Source of the DNA: Lachnoclostridium sp.
GTDB lineage: Bacteria; Bacillota; Clostridia; Lachnospirales; Lachnospiraceae
Reading direction: 5' to 3'
Length of the DNA stretch: 36,423 nt
Assembly: GCA_021770065.1 (NCBI GenBank)
Contig: JAETRR010000040.1
Coordinates: forward strand, 1 to 36,423
This document shows, piece by piece, positions 1-8,024 of the stretch. Made by a program: the position numbers and the translations under genes. Under the pieces are notes generated by a model. The model was not told the origin of the DNA. It was given only the letters and a program-made list of their open reading frames with translations, and did no database searches. Numbering within the stretch: the first letter of the stretch is position 1; each line of letters opens with the position of its first letter.

Positions 1-1
1 T

Positions 2-61
2 TTTTCGCTGATGCTGGTAGGATACAATCTCTTTTCCTCGGATGGAAAGTGCGGAAAATAG
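2..61 (+). CDS. Possible C-terminal end of an upstream gene (partial)
   Basis: Frame 2 is open from the window edge and ends at TAG 59-61. It reads as about 19 residues, beginning FSLMLVGYNLFSS, which would suit the end of a membrane or secreted protein. Nothing else supports it: frame 1 is also open to a stop at 70-72, and no terminator hairpin follows before the A+T-rich stretch at 66-140. The product cannot be identified. Confidence 0.2.
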   Translation, partial: FSLMLVGYNLFSSDGKCGK

Positions 62-196
62 ACATTTCTTAAGAAAAATTAAATATTTGTAACAAATACT
101 TTCCTTTTATGTAAAAATATTGTAAGATATGTAAGATATACGCTGCGGCCTTAAAAATTCTGCGGCGGAAGATACAAAAGGCTGGGGGTTCAAAAA

Positions 197-1081
197 ATGT
201 CTGTGACCATGTTGAAGCGTATTGCCCTTGCGGCAATGGCGGTCAATTATATTGGAGCATTTATACCTGGGATGCCTGTCTGGTTTCAATGGATTGGACG
301 GCTGGCGGCACCCTTATTTTTTTATGGAATGGCCTGGAGCCTGGACAAGACACATAACAAAAGGCAGTATTTTAAGCGTCTCTATGTGTGCAGTGTATTG
401 ATGGCTCTGGTTAACCTGCTTTTGTCCTTTGCTGCCCAGAGAGCGGGGCTGACGACGGCAGTGACCAACAATATCTTTGCTACTCTTTTTGCGGGCGCCC
501 TTTTTATTGAGGTGCTGGAGTATGGGCGGAAGCATCCAAAGAAGCGGCTGCGGCTGTGGCTTATCTACGGCGGCTGGCAGATTGCATTTGCGCTGATATG
601 GGCGGCGCTCTATGAGATTGCGGAGATTCCGTATGCTTTTCTCAGCCTGCTTTCTTCTGTGTGCGGCAGTGCGCTGATGTGCGAGGGAGCCTTCCTTTAT
701 GTTCTGATGGGAGCTCTGTTTTACTATACCAAGAGGGACAAAGGGAAACTTGCCGCCGGGTATCTGCTTCTCTGCCTGGTATTCTTCCTCAATTCGGCTT
801 TTGGAATCTGGGGAAAGCTCTTTATGCTGATTGGCAGTGATGTGCTGGTGGCTTTTATGGAGCTCACCACAGGGCTTGTGCTCTGGGGAGCGTCCTTCCG
901 TCCGGTTCTTGATGTCACCCATATGCTGAACAGTGATTTTCAGTGGATGATGGTGATTGCCCTGCCGCTGCTTCTGGCCTGCAACGGAAAAAGGGGACGG
1001 TGTAAAAAGTATTTTTATTACATTTTTTATCCGGCCCATGTTTATCTGCTGTGGTTTCTGGGGGCTGTAATACTGAGGTAG
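197..1081 (+). CDS. TraX-family integral membrane protein
   Basis: This 294-residue polytopic membrane protein has about eight hydrophobic segments. The N-terminal block (MLKRIALAAMAVNYIGAF, then WFQWIGRLAAPLFFYGMAW) and the C-terminal block YYIFYPAHVYLLWFLGAVI are the conserved ends of the TraX family. That family is named for the F-plasmid pilin N-acetylase but is common on Firmicutes chromosomes, where its substrate is mostly unknown. A YxFYPxH motif near residues 276-282 is the best family marker. The ATG at 197 follows a GGGGGTT stretch at 183-189. The gene is monocistronic, with A+T-rich DNA before it and a strong terminator at 1131-1182. A role in acylating a surface molecule is inferred from the family only. 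Confidence 0.75.
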   Translation: MSVTMLKRIALAAMAVNYIGAFIPGMPVWFQWIGRLAAPLFFYGMAWSLDKTHNKRQYFKRLYVCSVLMALVNLLLSFAAQRAGLTTAVTNNIFATLFAGALFIEVLEYGRKHPKKRLRLWLIYGGWQIAFALIWAALYEIAEIPYAFLSLLSSVCGSALMCEGAFLYVLMGALFYYTKRDKGKLAAGYLLLCLVFFLNSAFGIWGKLFMLIGSDVLVAFMELTTGLVLWGASFRPVLDVTHMLNSDFQWMMVIALPLLLACNGKRGRCKKYFYYIFYPAHVYLLWFLGAVILR

Positions 1082-1130
1082 CGTTCCGAGGCTGCGTGTC
1101 TTACTGGTGTATATTGTGATATTTAAGATG

Positions 1131-1186
1131 ATATTCCGGCAGAAGCCAATGTATTTGCCAGCATTGGTTTTTGCCGGAATATTTTT
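1131..1186 (+). terminator. Rho-independent terminator after the TraX gene
   Basis: The arms at 1131-1151 and 1162-1182 (ATATTCCGGCAGAAGCCAATG against CATTGG-TTTTTGCCGGAATAT) pair over about 20 bases around a 10-base loop, and TTTT follows immediately. It separates the TraX gene from the ABC operon. Confidence 0.8.
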
Positions 1187-1250
1187 GACTTGTGGACAGG
1201 ATCGGCGGAAAGGCCGGCGGAAAACTTAAAAAAATATCCCCCCAGGTGGC

Positions 1251-1279
1251 TTGTGAAGGTTTTAACATATGTGTATAAT
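1251..1279 (+). promoter_or_regulatory. Probable sigma-A promoter of the ABC importer operon
   Basis: TTGTGA at 1251-1256 and a perfect TATAAT at 1274-1279 are separated by 17 bases. Transcription would start near 1286, leaving a leader of about 147 bases before the binding-protein gene. No known riboswitch was recognised in the leader. Confidence 0.6.
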
Positions 1280-1432
1280 CAGAATTGTCAGGTTATACAA
1301 GCTCTGTGTCAAAGGGTATCCGGCGCGGGACAATAGATTCCCGGGAACAGTATTGTACCGGCCGGGTCTGCAGGACACGCTGCTTGTGTGCGGAAAAGAA
1401 AAGTGAGATAGGACAGCGAGGTACTACACAGA

Positions 1433-3079
1433 ATGAAAAGAAGAAAAATTTCCTTTATTATAGCAGTCATACTTGGTATGAACCTGTTTTCGGGCTGCGG
1501 TCCGAATTATGAGTCATCTGCCGGGGAGGCTCCCCGGCAGGAGGAACAGAAAGAGACGGGAACAGGGCTTTCAGAGAACGGCGCCGGAGATTCGGTCATT
1601 GTAGCCATGGGGCCGAACTCGGAGCCGGAGGCCGGCTTTGACCCGGCATACGGCTGGGGAGCGGGCGAGCATGTGCATGAGCCGCTGATTCAGAGTACGC
1701 TGACCGTTACGAATCCGGATCTCTCTATTGGGTATGATCTGGCTGTGGATATGCAGGTAAGCGAGGACGGCATGACCTGGACCGTGACCATTCGTGACGA
1801 TGTGAAGTTTACGGACGGAGAGCCTCTCACGGCCTCGGATGTGGCATTTACCTACAATACGGTGAAGGACACAAGTTCCGTCAATGATTTTACGATGTTA
1901 AAAGAAGCGACAGCGGTAAACGACACAACCGTGGAGTTCCATATGTCTCAGGCTTACTCCATCTGGCCCTATACTATGGCCATTGTAGGGATTGTCCCGG
2001 AACATGCCTACGGCCCCGATTACGGTGAACACCCCATCGGTTCCGGGCGGTATCTGATGAAGCAGTGGGATAAGGGGCAGCAGATTATCTTTGAAGCCAA
2101 TCCGGACTATTACGGAGAGGAAATAAAGATGAAGCGTGTCACCGTTGTATTTATGGAGGAGGATGCGGCTTTTGCGGCGGCAAAGGCAGGCCAGGTGGAT
2201 CTGGCTTACACGGCGGCGGCCTATTCGGATCAGAGCATTGACGGCTATGAGCTTCTTTCCTTTGAGACCGTGGACAACCGTGGATTTAACCTTCCTGCAG
2301 TGCCTGTGGGGACGGACGCACAGGGAAATGTTATCGGGAATGATTTTACAAGCGATCTGCAGGTGCGGAGGGCAATTAATATCGGTCTTGACCGTCAGGA
2401 GATGCTGGAAAATGTGGTAAACGGCTATGGAACACCGGCATACAGTGTCTGTGACAAGATGCCGTGGTACAACAGTGCGGCAGAGGTTGAGTACGATCAA
2501 GAGGAAGCGAAAACTATTCTGGAGGAAGCGGGATGGAAGGAAGGTTCCGGCGGCATCCGCGAAAAGAACGGGGTACGGGCAGCTTTCAACCTGCTGTATC
2601 CTGCAAGCGATTCTCTCCGCCAGGCTTTGGCGGCAGATACGCAGAACCAGCTGAAAGAGCTCGGCATTGAGGTGACGATAGAGGGCGTGGGCTGGGATAC
2701 GGCTTACGACCGTGCCCAGGCAGAGCCGCTCATGTGGGGCTGGGGAGCTCATTCCCCCATGGAGTTATATAACATTTACCATACTCTGGAAAACGGACTG
2801 GCAGGCTTTTCTCCATACGCCAATGAAACCGTTGACCAGTATATGGATGAGGCTCTGGCTGCCAGTGATCTGGATACTTCCTATGAACTCTGGCAGAAAG
2901 CCCAGTGGGACGGAACTACGGGTATTACCCAGGAGGGGGATATTCCCTGGATCTGGCTTGTGAATATCGATCATCTTTACTGGTCGAGAGAGAATCTGAA
3001 GGTGGCGGAGCAGAAGCTTCATCCCCACGGACACGGATGGTCCATTGTCAATAATGTGGACCAGTGGATCTGGCAGTAA
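1433..3079 (+). CDS. ABC transporter substrate-binding lipoprotein (SBP_bac_5, peptide/nickel type)
   Basis: This 548-residue extracytoplasmic solute-binding protein starts with a lipoprotein signal peptide: KRRK, a hydrophobic core, and lipobox FSG with the modified Cys at 22. An acidic linker follows (to about 50). The rest reads as family 5 (DppA/OppA/NikA type), including the VSEDGMTWTVTIRDDVKFTDGEPLTASDVAFTYN region (about 103-145), the GSGRYLMKQWDKGQQIIFEANPDYY region (about 203-227), and QVRRAINIGLDRQEML. Full length fits the family. It is the first gene of a five-gene importer operon with two permeases and two ATPases. The ATG at 1433 follows AGCGAGG at 1415-1421. The substrate cannot be fixed from sequence: di/oligopeptides, nickel or a metallophore are all possible. 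Confidence 0.9.
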   Translation: MKRRKISFIIAVILGMNLFSGCGPNYESSAGEAPRQEEQKETGTGLSENGAGDSVIVAMGPNSEPEAGFDPAYGWGAGEHVHEPLIQSTLTVTNPDLSIGYDLAVDMQVSEDGMTWTVTIRDDVKFTDGEPLTASDVAFTYNTVKDTSSVNDFTMLKEATAVNDTTVEFHMSQAYSIWPYTMAIVGIVPEHAYGPDYGEHPIGSGRYLMKQWDKGQQIIFEANPDYYGEEIKMKRVTVVFMEEDAAFAAAKAGQVDLAYTAAAYSDQSIDGYELLSFETVDNRGFNLPAVPVGTDAQGNVIGNDFTSDLQVRRAINIGLDRQEMLENVVNGYGTPAYSVCDKMPWYNSAAEVEYDQEEAKTILEEAGWKEGSGGIREKNGVRAAFNLLYPASDSLRQALAADTQNQLKELGIEVTIEGVGWDTAYDRAQAEPLMWGWGAHSPMELYNIYHTLENGLAGFSPYANETVDQYMDEALAASDLDTSYELWQKAQWDGTTGITQEGDIPWIWLVNIDHLYWSRENLKVAEQKLHPHGHGWSIVNNVDQWIWQ

Positions 3080-3108
3080 TAGGCAACCCCATTATAACCT
3101 ATTAAAAA

Positions 3109-3144
3109 GCAAAGCCGGAGCTGTTTTTGACGGCTCCTCTTTGC
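3109..3144 (+). promoter_or_regulatory. Intra-operon hairpin between binding protein and permease genes
   Basis: GCAAAG at 3109-3114 pairs with CTTTGC at 3139-3144, and GGAGC at 3117-3121 pairs with GCTCC at 3133-3137. No long U-run follows, so it is more likely an mRNA-stabilising or partial attenuation structure. Such structures often let the binding protein be made in excess over its membrane partners. That function is inferred. Confidence 0.45.
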
Positions 3145-3212
3145 ATGTTTCCGCAGTACTGTATGGGTGCTGCAGAACTGGAAAACAACAGAACTGGAAT
3201 AGAGGTCAACTC

Positions 3213-4205
3213 GTGAAGCATCATTTAATTTTTTTATCAAAACAGGCGATCCGCATGATCTTATTGCTGGTATGTGTCAGTATTGCGGCATTTTTTCTGG
3301 TATCCCTATCCCCGGTAGATCCCCTGCAGGCCAATGTGGGGCAGGCAGCCTTAGGAAGCATGAGCCAGGAACAGATTGCGAAGCTTAACGCCTACTGGGG
3401 GGTGGATCAGCCGCCCCTGGAGCGGTTTCTGTCCTGGGCTTCGGATTTTTTCCGGGGCGATATGGGGATTTCCCTGTTGTACCGCAGGCCGGTATCCGAG
3501 GTTATTGCCGTCAAATTTGCCAACTCCATCTGGCTTCTTGCCATTGCCTGGGTGGTTTCCGGCGTCATGGGCTTCTGCCTGGGGGCTTTGGCCGGAATGA
3601 AGCAGGGAACCTGGGTGGATAAGGTGATTAAAGGCTATTCCCTGGTGATTGCCAGCACGCCCGCTTTCTGGCTGGCACTGGTACTCCTTATGATATTTGC
3701 AGTGTGGCTCAAGGTACTGCCTGTGGGCTTAAGCGTACCCATCGGCATGGAAGCTGCCGGGGTGACGCTTGCGGACCGGATCCGCCATGCCGTTCTTCCG
3801 GCTCTGACCTTAAGCATAACGGGCATCTCCAATATTACACTGCACACAAGGGAAAAAATGATTGATATTATGGAGAGTGATTATGTGCTCTTTGCAAGGG
3901 CAAGGGGCGAGAGCAATTGGAGCATTTTCAAAAATCACGGCTTCCGCAACGTGATTCTCCCGGCTCTGACCCTCCAGTTTGCTTCTATCAGTGAGATTTT
4001 CGGCGGCTCTGTACTGGTGGAGGAGATTTTTTCCTACCCGGGGCTTGGGCAGGCTGCGGTGACGGCGGGAATCGGAAGCGATGTGCCTCTGCTCCTTGGG
4101 ATTACGGTGATCAGTGCGGCGATTGTATTTGGCGGCAATCTGGCAGCAAATATTTTGTATGGAATCGTGGATCCCCGGATTCGAAAAGGGGGTGCCGGAC
4201 TGTGA
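3213..4205 (+). CDS. ABC transporter permease 1 (DppB/OppB/NikB type)
   Basis: This is the first membrane subunit of the importer, about 330 residues. I chose the GTG at 3213, which follows AGAGG at 3201-3205, because the reading frame upstream (from 3045) overlaps the end of the binding-protein gene and encodes nothing family-like. From GTG the protein opens VKHHLIFLSKQAIRMILLL, a typical first transmembrane segment. The family fingerprints are the PVDPLQA region, the NAYWGVDQPPLERFLSW block, and the EAA-loop MESDYVLFARARGE followed by NVILPALT. It ends with a hydrophobic segment and NILYGIVDPRIR, which is usual. It overlaps the next gene at its stop (GTGA, 4202-4205). Confidence 0.9.
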   Translation: MKHHLIFLSKQAIRMILLLVCVSIAAFFLVSLSPVDPLQANVGQAALGSMSQEQIAKLNAYWGVDQPPLERFLSWASDFFRGDMGISLLYRRPVSEVIAVKFANSIWLLAIAWVVSGVMGFCLGALAGMKQGTWVDKVIKGYSLVIASTPAFWLALVLLMIFAVWLKVLPVGLSVPIGMEAAGVTLADRIRHAVLPALTLSITGISNITLHTREKMIDIMESDYVLFARARGESNWSIFKNHGFRNVILPALTLQFASISEIFGGSVLVEEIFSYPGLGQAAVTAGIGSDVPLLLGITVISAAIVFGGNLAANILYGIVDPRIRKGGAGL

Positions 4206-5026
4206 GACGCATGAACGGAAGGCAGAAAACGGCTCTTTTGTTTGGGGCAGCGGTGATTTTTCTGGTGCTGGTTACCATAGCGGGGCAGGTTCTTTCAGAG
4301 GCGGCGATGGCGACGGATTTTTCCAGAAAGGACAGGCCTCCCTGTCCGGAATATCTGTTTGGAACGGACTGGATGGGACGGGATATGTTTGTGCGCACTC
4401 TGACCGGCCTGTCTATGAGTATCCGGATCGGGCTTCTGGCAGCAGGAGTGAGCTCGCTTCTGGCTTTGTTTCTGGGTATTGTTTCGGCGACGATGGGACG
4501 GGCGGTGGATTCTCTGGTGACCTGGGTGATCGATCTGGTCATGGGGATTCCGCATATTCTCCTGCTGATACTGATTTCCTATGCCTGCGGCAAGGGTTTT
4601 AAGGGCGTGGTCATCGGAGTGTCCCTGACTCACTGGACTTCACTGGCCAGACTGATTCGGGGCGAGGTTCTGCAGCTTAAGGAAGCTTCTTATATTAAAG
4701 CGGCAGGAAAACTGGGGCTCAGTCCCTGGCAGATTGCGTGGAAGCATATGGTTCCCCATCTGTTTCCGCAGTTCCTGGTGGGATTGATTCTTTTGTTTCC
4801 TCATGCTATTCTTCACGAGGCGAGCATCACTTTTCTGGGTTTCGGCCTGTCCCCGGAGCAGCCGGCCGTCGGAGTGATTCTTTCGGAGAGTATGCAGTAT
4901 CTGGCTATGGGAAAATGGTGGCTGGCGCTGTTTCCAGGCCTTTTGCTGGTGCTGACGGTGGCGCTGTTTGACGTGGCGGGGGAAAGCCTCCGGAAGCTTC
5001 TGGATCCGGGGAGTGCGCATGTGTAA
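4202..5026 (+). CDS. ABC transporter permease 2 (DppC/OppC/NikC type)
   Basis: This 274-residue second membrane subunit has the DppC fingerprints: PCPEYLFGTDWMGRDMFVRTL near the N terminus (about 40-60), an RGEVLQLKEASYIKAAGKLG EAA loop, and HEASITFLGFGLSPEQPAVG near the C terminus. The start is either GTG at 4202, overlapping the previous stop as GTGA, or ATG at 4211. AAAGGGGG at 4185-4192 fits the GTG, and the overlap suggests translational coupling. Its length is close to the family norm. Confidence 0.9.
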   Translation: MRRMNGRQKTALLFGAAVIFLVLVTIAGQVLSEAAMATDFSRKDRPPCPEYLFGTDWMGRDMFVRTLTGLSMSIRIGLLAAGVSSLLALFLGIVSATMGRAVDSLVTWVIDLVMGIPHILLLILISYACGKGFKGVVIGVSLTHWTSLARLIRGEVLQLKEASYIKAAGKLGLSPWQIAWKHMVPHLFPQFLVGLILLFPHAILHEASITFLGFGLSPEQPAVGVILSESMQYLAMGKWWLALFPGLLLVLTVALFDVAGESLRKLLDPGSAHV

Positions 5027-5121
5027 CCAAAAAAGCCGGATATTCTTCTGGGCTCAGGTGTACAGAATAGGTTTCTGCAGAACTGGAAGTTTCTGCGGAA
5101 CAGGAATGAAAGAAGCATAAC

Positions 5122-6051
5122 ATGGATAAGAAAAAAGTGATACTGGAAATAAAAAACCTGTCCATATCCTTTCAGCAGTATGATAAAGGCTTCGGGAGGA
5201 CAGAACTGGATGTGATCCGGGATCTGAATGTGACGGTCCATGAAGGAGAGATGGTGGCGGTTGTGGGCTCCAGCGGTTCCGGAAAAAGTCTGCTGGCCCA
5301 CGGGATTCTGGGTATTCTTCCTTACAACGGAGTTATAGGCGGAACCATCCTTTATGACGGAGGGGAGCTTACCCGGAAGCGGAAAGAACAGCTTCGGGGA
5401 AATGAGATTGTCCTCGTTCCCCAGAGTGTGGCATTTCTGGATCCTTTGATGAAGATCGGCCCACAGATCCGCAAAGGAAAAAAAGATCCGGAATCAAAGG
5501 AAAAACTAAATCGGATTTTTGAGAGCTATCATTTGAAGCAGGAGGTTCAGGAACTTTATCCCTTTGAGCTCTCCGGCGGTATGAACCGGCGTGTGCTCGT
5601 TTCAACGGCCATGATGGGAAATCCCCGTCTGGTGATTGCCGACGAGCCTACGCCCGGGCTTCACATGAAAATGGTCCGCCGGGTGATGAGCCATTTCCGG
5701 GAACTGGCGGATCGGGGAGCCGGTGTTCTTCTGATCACCCATGATCTCGAGCAGGCCCTGGAGGTTGCGGATCGGGTGGCGGTGTTCTACGCCGGGACTA
5801 CAGTGGAGGATGCGGACGTATCAGATTTTGCCAGGGAGGAGACATTGCGGCATCCCTATTCCAGGGCGCTCTGGAGGGCATTGCCCCAGAATGGGTTTCA
5901 GTTTATCGGCGGAACACAGCCTTATGTGAAGGATCTCCCGGAAGGCTGTCCTTTCGGGCCGCGGTGTGAGCAGTTCTGCGAAGCGTGCAGAGGGGAGATT
6001 CCTTACCGGGAGCTCCGGGGCGGGAAAGTCCGGTGCCTGTGTGCGGAATAG
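5122..6051 (+). CDS. ABC transporter ATP-binding protein 1 (DppD/OppD/NikD type)
   Basis: This 309-residue cytoplasmic ATPase has Walker A GSSGSGKS at 49-56, a Q-loop (VLVPQSVAFLDPLMKIG), the signature ELSGGMNRR, Walker B LVIADEP and the switch His in LLITHDLEQAL. The C-terminal oligo_HPY-type extension is Cys-rich (CPFGPRCEQFCEACRGE, then VRCLC), as in OppD/DppD proteins. Two spots are unusual: the residue after LSGGM is N where most relatives have R, and the D-loop reads DEPTPGLH rather than DEPTxALD. The ribosome site before ATG 5122 is weak (GAAAGAAG). The gap before it (5027-5121) carries two near copies of TTTCTGCxGAACxGGAA. Confidence 0.9.
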   Translation: MDKKKVILEIKNLSISFQQYDKGFGRTELDVIRDLNVTVHEGEMVAVVGSSGSGKSLLAHGILGILPYNGVIGGTILYDGGELTRKRKEQLRGNEIVLVPQSVAFLDPLMKIGPQIRKGKKDPESKEKLNRIFESYHLKQEVQELYPFELSGGMNRRVLVSTAMMGNPRLVIADEPTPGLHMKMVRRVMSHFRELADRGAGVLLITHDLEQALEVADRVAVFYAGTTVEDADVSDFAREETLRHPYSRALWRALPQNGFQFIGGTQPYVKDLPEGCPFGPRCEQFCEACRGEIPYRELRGGKVRCLCAE

Positions 6052-6068
6052 GAAATCAGGAGGCTGAG

Positions 6069-6671
6069 ATGATACTGGAAGCAAAACATATATCTTTTCG
6101 ATACGGAACGGACAGCAGGCAGATTTTAAATGATTTCAGCCTGAAGCTGACCTGTGAGGAGCGGGTGGGGCTGATTGCCCCCAGCGGATCCGGAAAGACA
6201 ACTTTTTGTAAGATACTGGCAGGATATGAGAAGCCGGATGAGGGAGAAGTTCTTTTGGACGGGCGGCCCCTGTCTGAATACAAAGGCTATTGTCCGGTGC
6301 AGATGATCTGGCAGCATCCCGAGCAGGTAGTGAATCCGCGGCTTTGCATGAAAGAAGTTCTGGCTGAGGGCGATCATCTGGAACAGCGCATAGCGGAAGG
6401 GCTCGGCATTGAAACAGACTGGTTAAACCGTTATCCGGCGGAACTGTCCGGCGGCGAGCTTCAAAGATTCTGCATAGCAAGAGCCCTGGGAGAACGGACC
6501 CGGTTTGTTCTGGCGGACGAGATCAGCACGATGCTGGATCTCATCACCCAGAGCCAGATCTGGAGTTTTCTGATCCAGGAGGTGGAGAAACGCGGAATCG
6601 GACTTCTGGCCGTGAGCCACAGTACGCCGCTTCTTAAGCAGGTATGCACCCGGGTGGAGGATCTGGAGTAA
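6069..6671 (+). CDS. ABC transporter ATP-binding protein 2, short form (DppF/NikE type)
   Basis: This is the second ATPase subunit, 200 residues from the ATG at 6069. That start follows AGGAGG at 6058-6063; the longer frame upstream overlaps the previous gene and is not family-like. Walker A is APSGSGKT (37-44), the signature is ELSGGELQRFCIARAL, and Walker B is FVLADEISTMLD. The switch His is in LAVSHSTPLL. It lacks the C-terminal oligo_HPY extension, so it is shorter than DppF (usually over 300 residues) and closer to short NikE-like forms. DEISTMLD is a known alternative to DEPTSALD in this subfamily. It is the last gene of the importer operon. Confidence 0.88.
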   Translation: MILEAKHISFRYGTDSRQILNDFSLKLTCEERVGLIAPSGSGKTTFCKILAGYEKPDEGEVLLDGRPLSEYKGYCPVQMIWQHPEQVVNPRLCMKEVLAEGDHLEQRIAEGLGIETDWLNRYPAELSGGELQRFCIARALGERTRFVLADEISTMLDLITQSQIWSFLIQEVEKRGIGLLAVSHSTPLLKQVCTRVEDLE

Positions 6672-6760
6672 TAGAATGGAAAAAAAAGGCTTTTTTTACT
6701 TCTGTATTTGCGGTATACTATGAAATAAGATTTAAGTATGTGCAGGAAAGGAGAAGTTTT

Positions 6761-7075
6761 ATGGCACCGATAGAAATTACAGAGCAGAATTTTGAGCAGG
6801 AGGTATTGAAATCCGACATTCCCGTGCTGGTAGATTTTTGGGCATCCTGGTGCGGCCCCTGCCGGATGCAGGCACCCATCGTGGATGAAATGGCAGAAGA
6901 AGTCAGCAGCGTGAAATTTGCCAAACTGGATGTGGACGCAAACGGCAGACTGGCACAGCAGTACGGGGTGATGAATATCCCCACGCTTCTTGTGTTCAGG
7001 GACGGCAGGGTGGCAGGAAGCGCCGTGGGCCTGCAGTCCAAAGAAAATCTTCGCAAAATGCTAGAGCGTGTTTGA
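6761..7075 (+). CDS. trxA: Thioredoxin
   Basis: This 104-residue thioredoxin has the active site WCGPC (Cys 31 and Cys 34), the cis-proline in NIPTLLVF and the FWASWCGPCRMQAP block, all at normal spacing. It reduces protein disulfides in the cytoplasm. The start is ATG 6761 after AAAGGAG at 6747-6753; the in-frame extension upstream (from 6644) has no thioredoxin similarity. It is followed at 7163 by a thioredoxin-reductase-like gene, its likely electron donor. Oddly, its last codons (CTA GAG CGT GTT TGA) lie inside the left arm of a 64-base palindromic element at 7061-7124, so the C-terminal LERV and the stop come from the repeat. Confidence 0.95.
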   Translation: MAPIEITEQNFEQEVLKSDIPVLVDFWASWCGPCRMQAPIVDEMAEEVSSVKFAKLDVDANGRLAQQYGVMNIPTLLVFRDGRVAGSAVGLQSKENLRKMLERV

Positions 7076-7124
7076 AAATTCATTCCCGTCATCTGCCAGA
7101 AAGCAATTTTCAAACACGCTCTAG
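7061..7124. repeat. 64-bp palindromic element overlapping the trxA stop codon
   Basis: Perfect 20-base arms at 7061-7080 and 7105-7124 (outer end CTAGAGCGTG) flank a 24-base spacer at 7081-7104. The outermost bases, CTAG at each end, are themselves palindromic and could mark an insertion target. The element could act as a REP/MITE-like repeat, and as RNA it would form a hairpin between trxA and the reductase gene. That it is mobile or multicopy is inferred and cannot be shown from one copy. Confidence 0.8.
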
Positions 7125-7162
7125 GAATATAGGCGGGAGCCGGAACAAAAAGGAGCAGCATT

Positions 7163-8023
7163 ATGTATGATGCAATTATGATCGGGAGCGGCCCGGCAGG
7201 TTTGTCGGCCGCTCTCTATACCAGCCGTGCAGGCTTAAGCACTCTCGTGATCGGAAAGGATCGGGGAGCATTGGAAAAAGCGGATCGCATCGAGAATTAT
7301 TTCGGTATGGCAGAACCGGTTTCCGGCTGTGAGCTGGTAGAGAATACGAAGACCCAGGCTAAAAATCTCGGTGTGGATCTTGTGGAGGATGAGATTTTTC
7401 ATATTTCCTGGAACGGTCATTTTATTCTGGAGGGCAAAAACGGAACCTATGAGGCTCTGACTGTGCTTCTGGCCACAGGGACCGGACGGAAAACTCTGAA
7501 GATAAAAGGCTTAAAGGAACTGGAAGGCAGAGGTGTCAGCTACTGCGCCGTCTGCGATGCCTTTTTTTACCGGGGCAGGGATGTCGCTGTCCTGGGAAAT
7601 GAGGACTATGCGATCCATGAAATGAGCCAGATCCTTCCGGTGGTAAAATCTGTCGTGCTGCTGACTGACGGAAAGGAGCTGAAAGCAGAAGTTCCAGAGG
7701 GAGTCCGTGTCATACGAAAGCCTCTGCTTTCTGTGGACGGTACAGAACGCGTAGAAGGTATTACTTTTGAGGACGGAAGCAGCATTGCGGCAGAGGGGCT
7801 GTTCGTCGCCCTGGGGAGCGCCGGAGCCATGGAACTGGCCAGAAAAGCCGGAGCCTTTACGGAAGGGCAGAACATAAAAGTCAACGAAAAGATGGAAACT
7901 AACATACCCGGTTTATATGCGGCCGGAGACTGCATCGGAGGGCTTCTTCAGATTTCCACTGCTGTGGGAGAGGGAGCGCAGGCAGCCATGTCTATGATTC
8001 CGTTTGTGCGCAGGCAGAAATGA
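7163..8023 (+). CDS. Thioredoxin reductase-like flavoprotein, NADPH motifs absent
   Basis: This 286-residue FAD-dependent pyridine-nucleotide-disulfide oxidoreductase has a FAD motif GSGPAG (8-13), a redox pair CAVC (128-131) where TrxB has CATC, and the C-terminal FAD motif GLYAAGDC. The start follows AAAAAGGAG. The second Rossmann region reads LGNEDYA (145-150 for GNEDYA) instead of GGGDSA, and no HRRxxxR motif follows. Both are the NADPH determinants of classical TrxB. Lengths are slightly below the usual 310 residues. This pattern matches clostridial ferredoxin-dependent flavin thioredoxin reductases (FFTR) or NADPH-independent relatives, so reduced ferredoxin is a plausible donor. Its neighbour trxA is the likely substrate. 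Confidence 0.85.
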   Translation: MYDAIMIGSGPAGLSAALYTSRAGLSTLVIGKDRGALEKADRIENYFGMAEPVSGCELVENTKTQAKNLGVDLVEDEIFHISWNGHFILEGKNGTYEALTVLLATGTGRKTLKIKGLKELEGRGVSYCAVCDAFFYRGRDVAVLGNEDYAIHEMSQILPVVKSVVLLTDGKELKAEVPEGVRVIRKPLLSVDGTERVEGITFEDGSSIAAEGLFVALGSAGAMELARKAGAFTEGQNIKVNEKMETNIPGLYAAGDCIGGLLQISTAVGEGAQAAMSMIPFVRRQK

Positions 8024-8024
8024 T

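Noticed and set aside
1285..1512. 75-residue frame in the ABC operon leader
   Set aside because: It overlaps the lipoprotein start, lacks a ribosome site and reads as low-complexity Arg/Ser; a leader peptide is not supported.
3045..3212. N-terminal extension of permease 1 to the first ATG
   Set aside because: It overlaps the end of the binding-protein gene and lacks permease features; GTG 3213 has a ribosome site and begins the first membrane helix.
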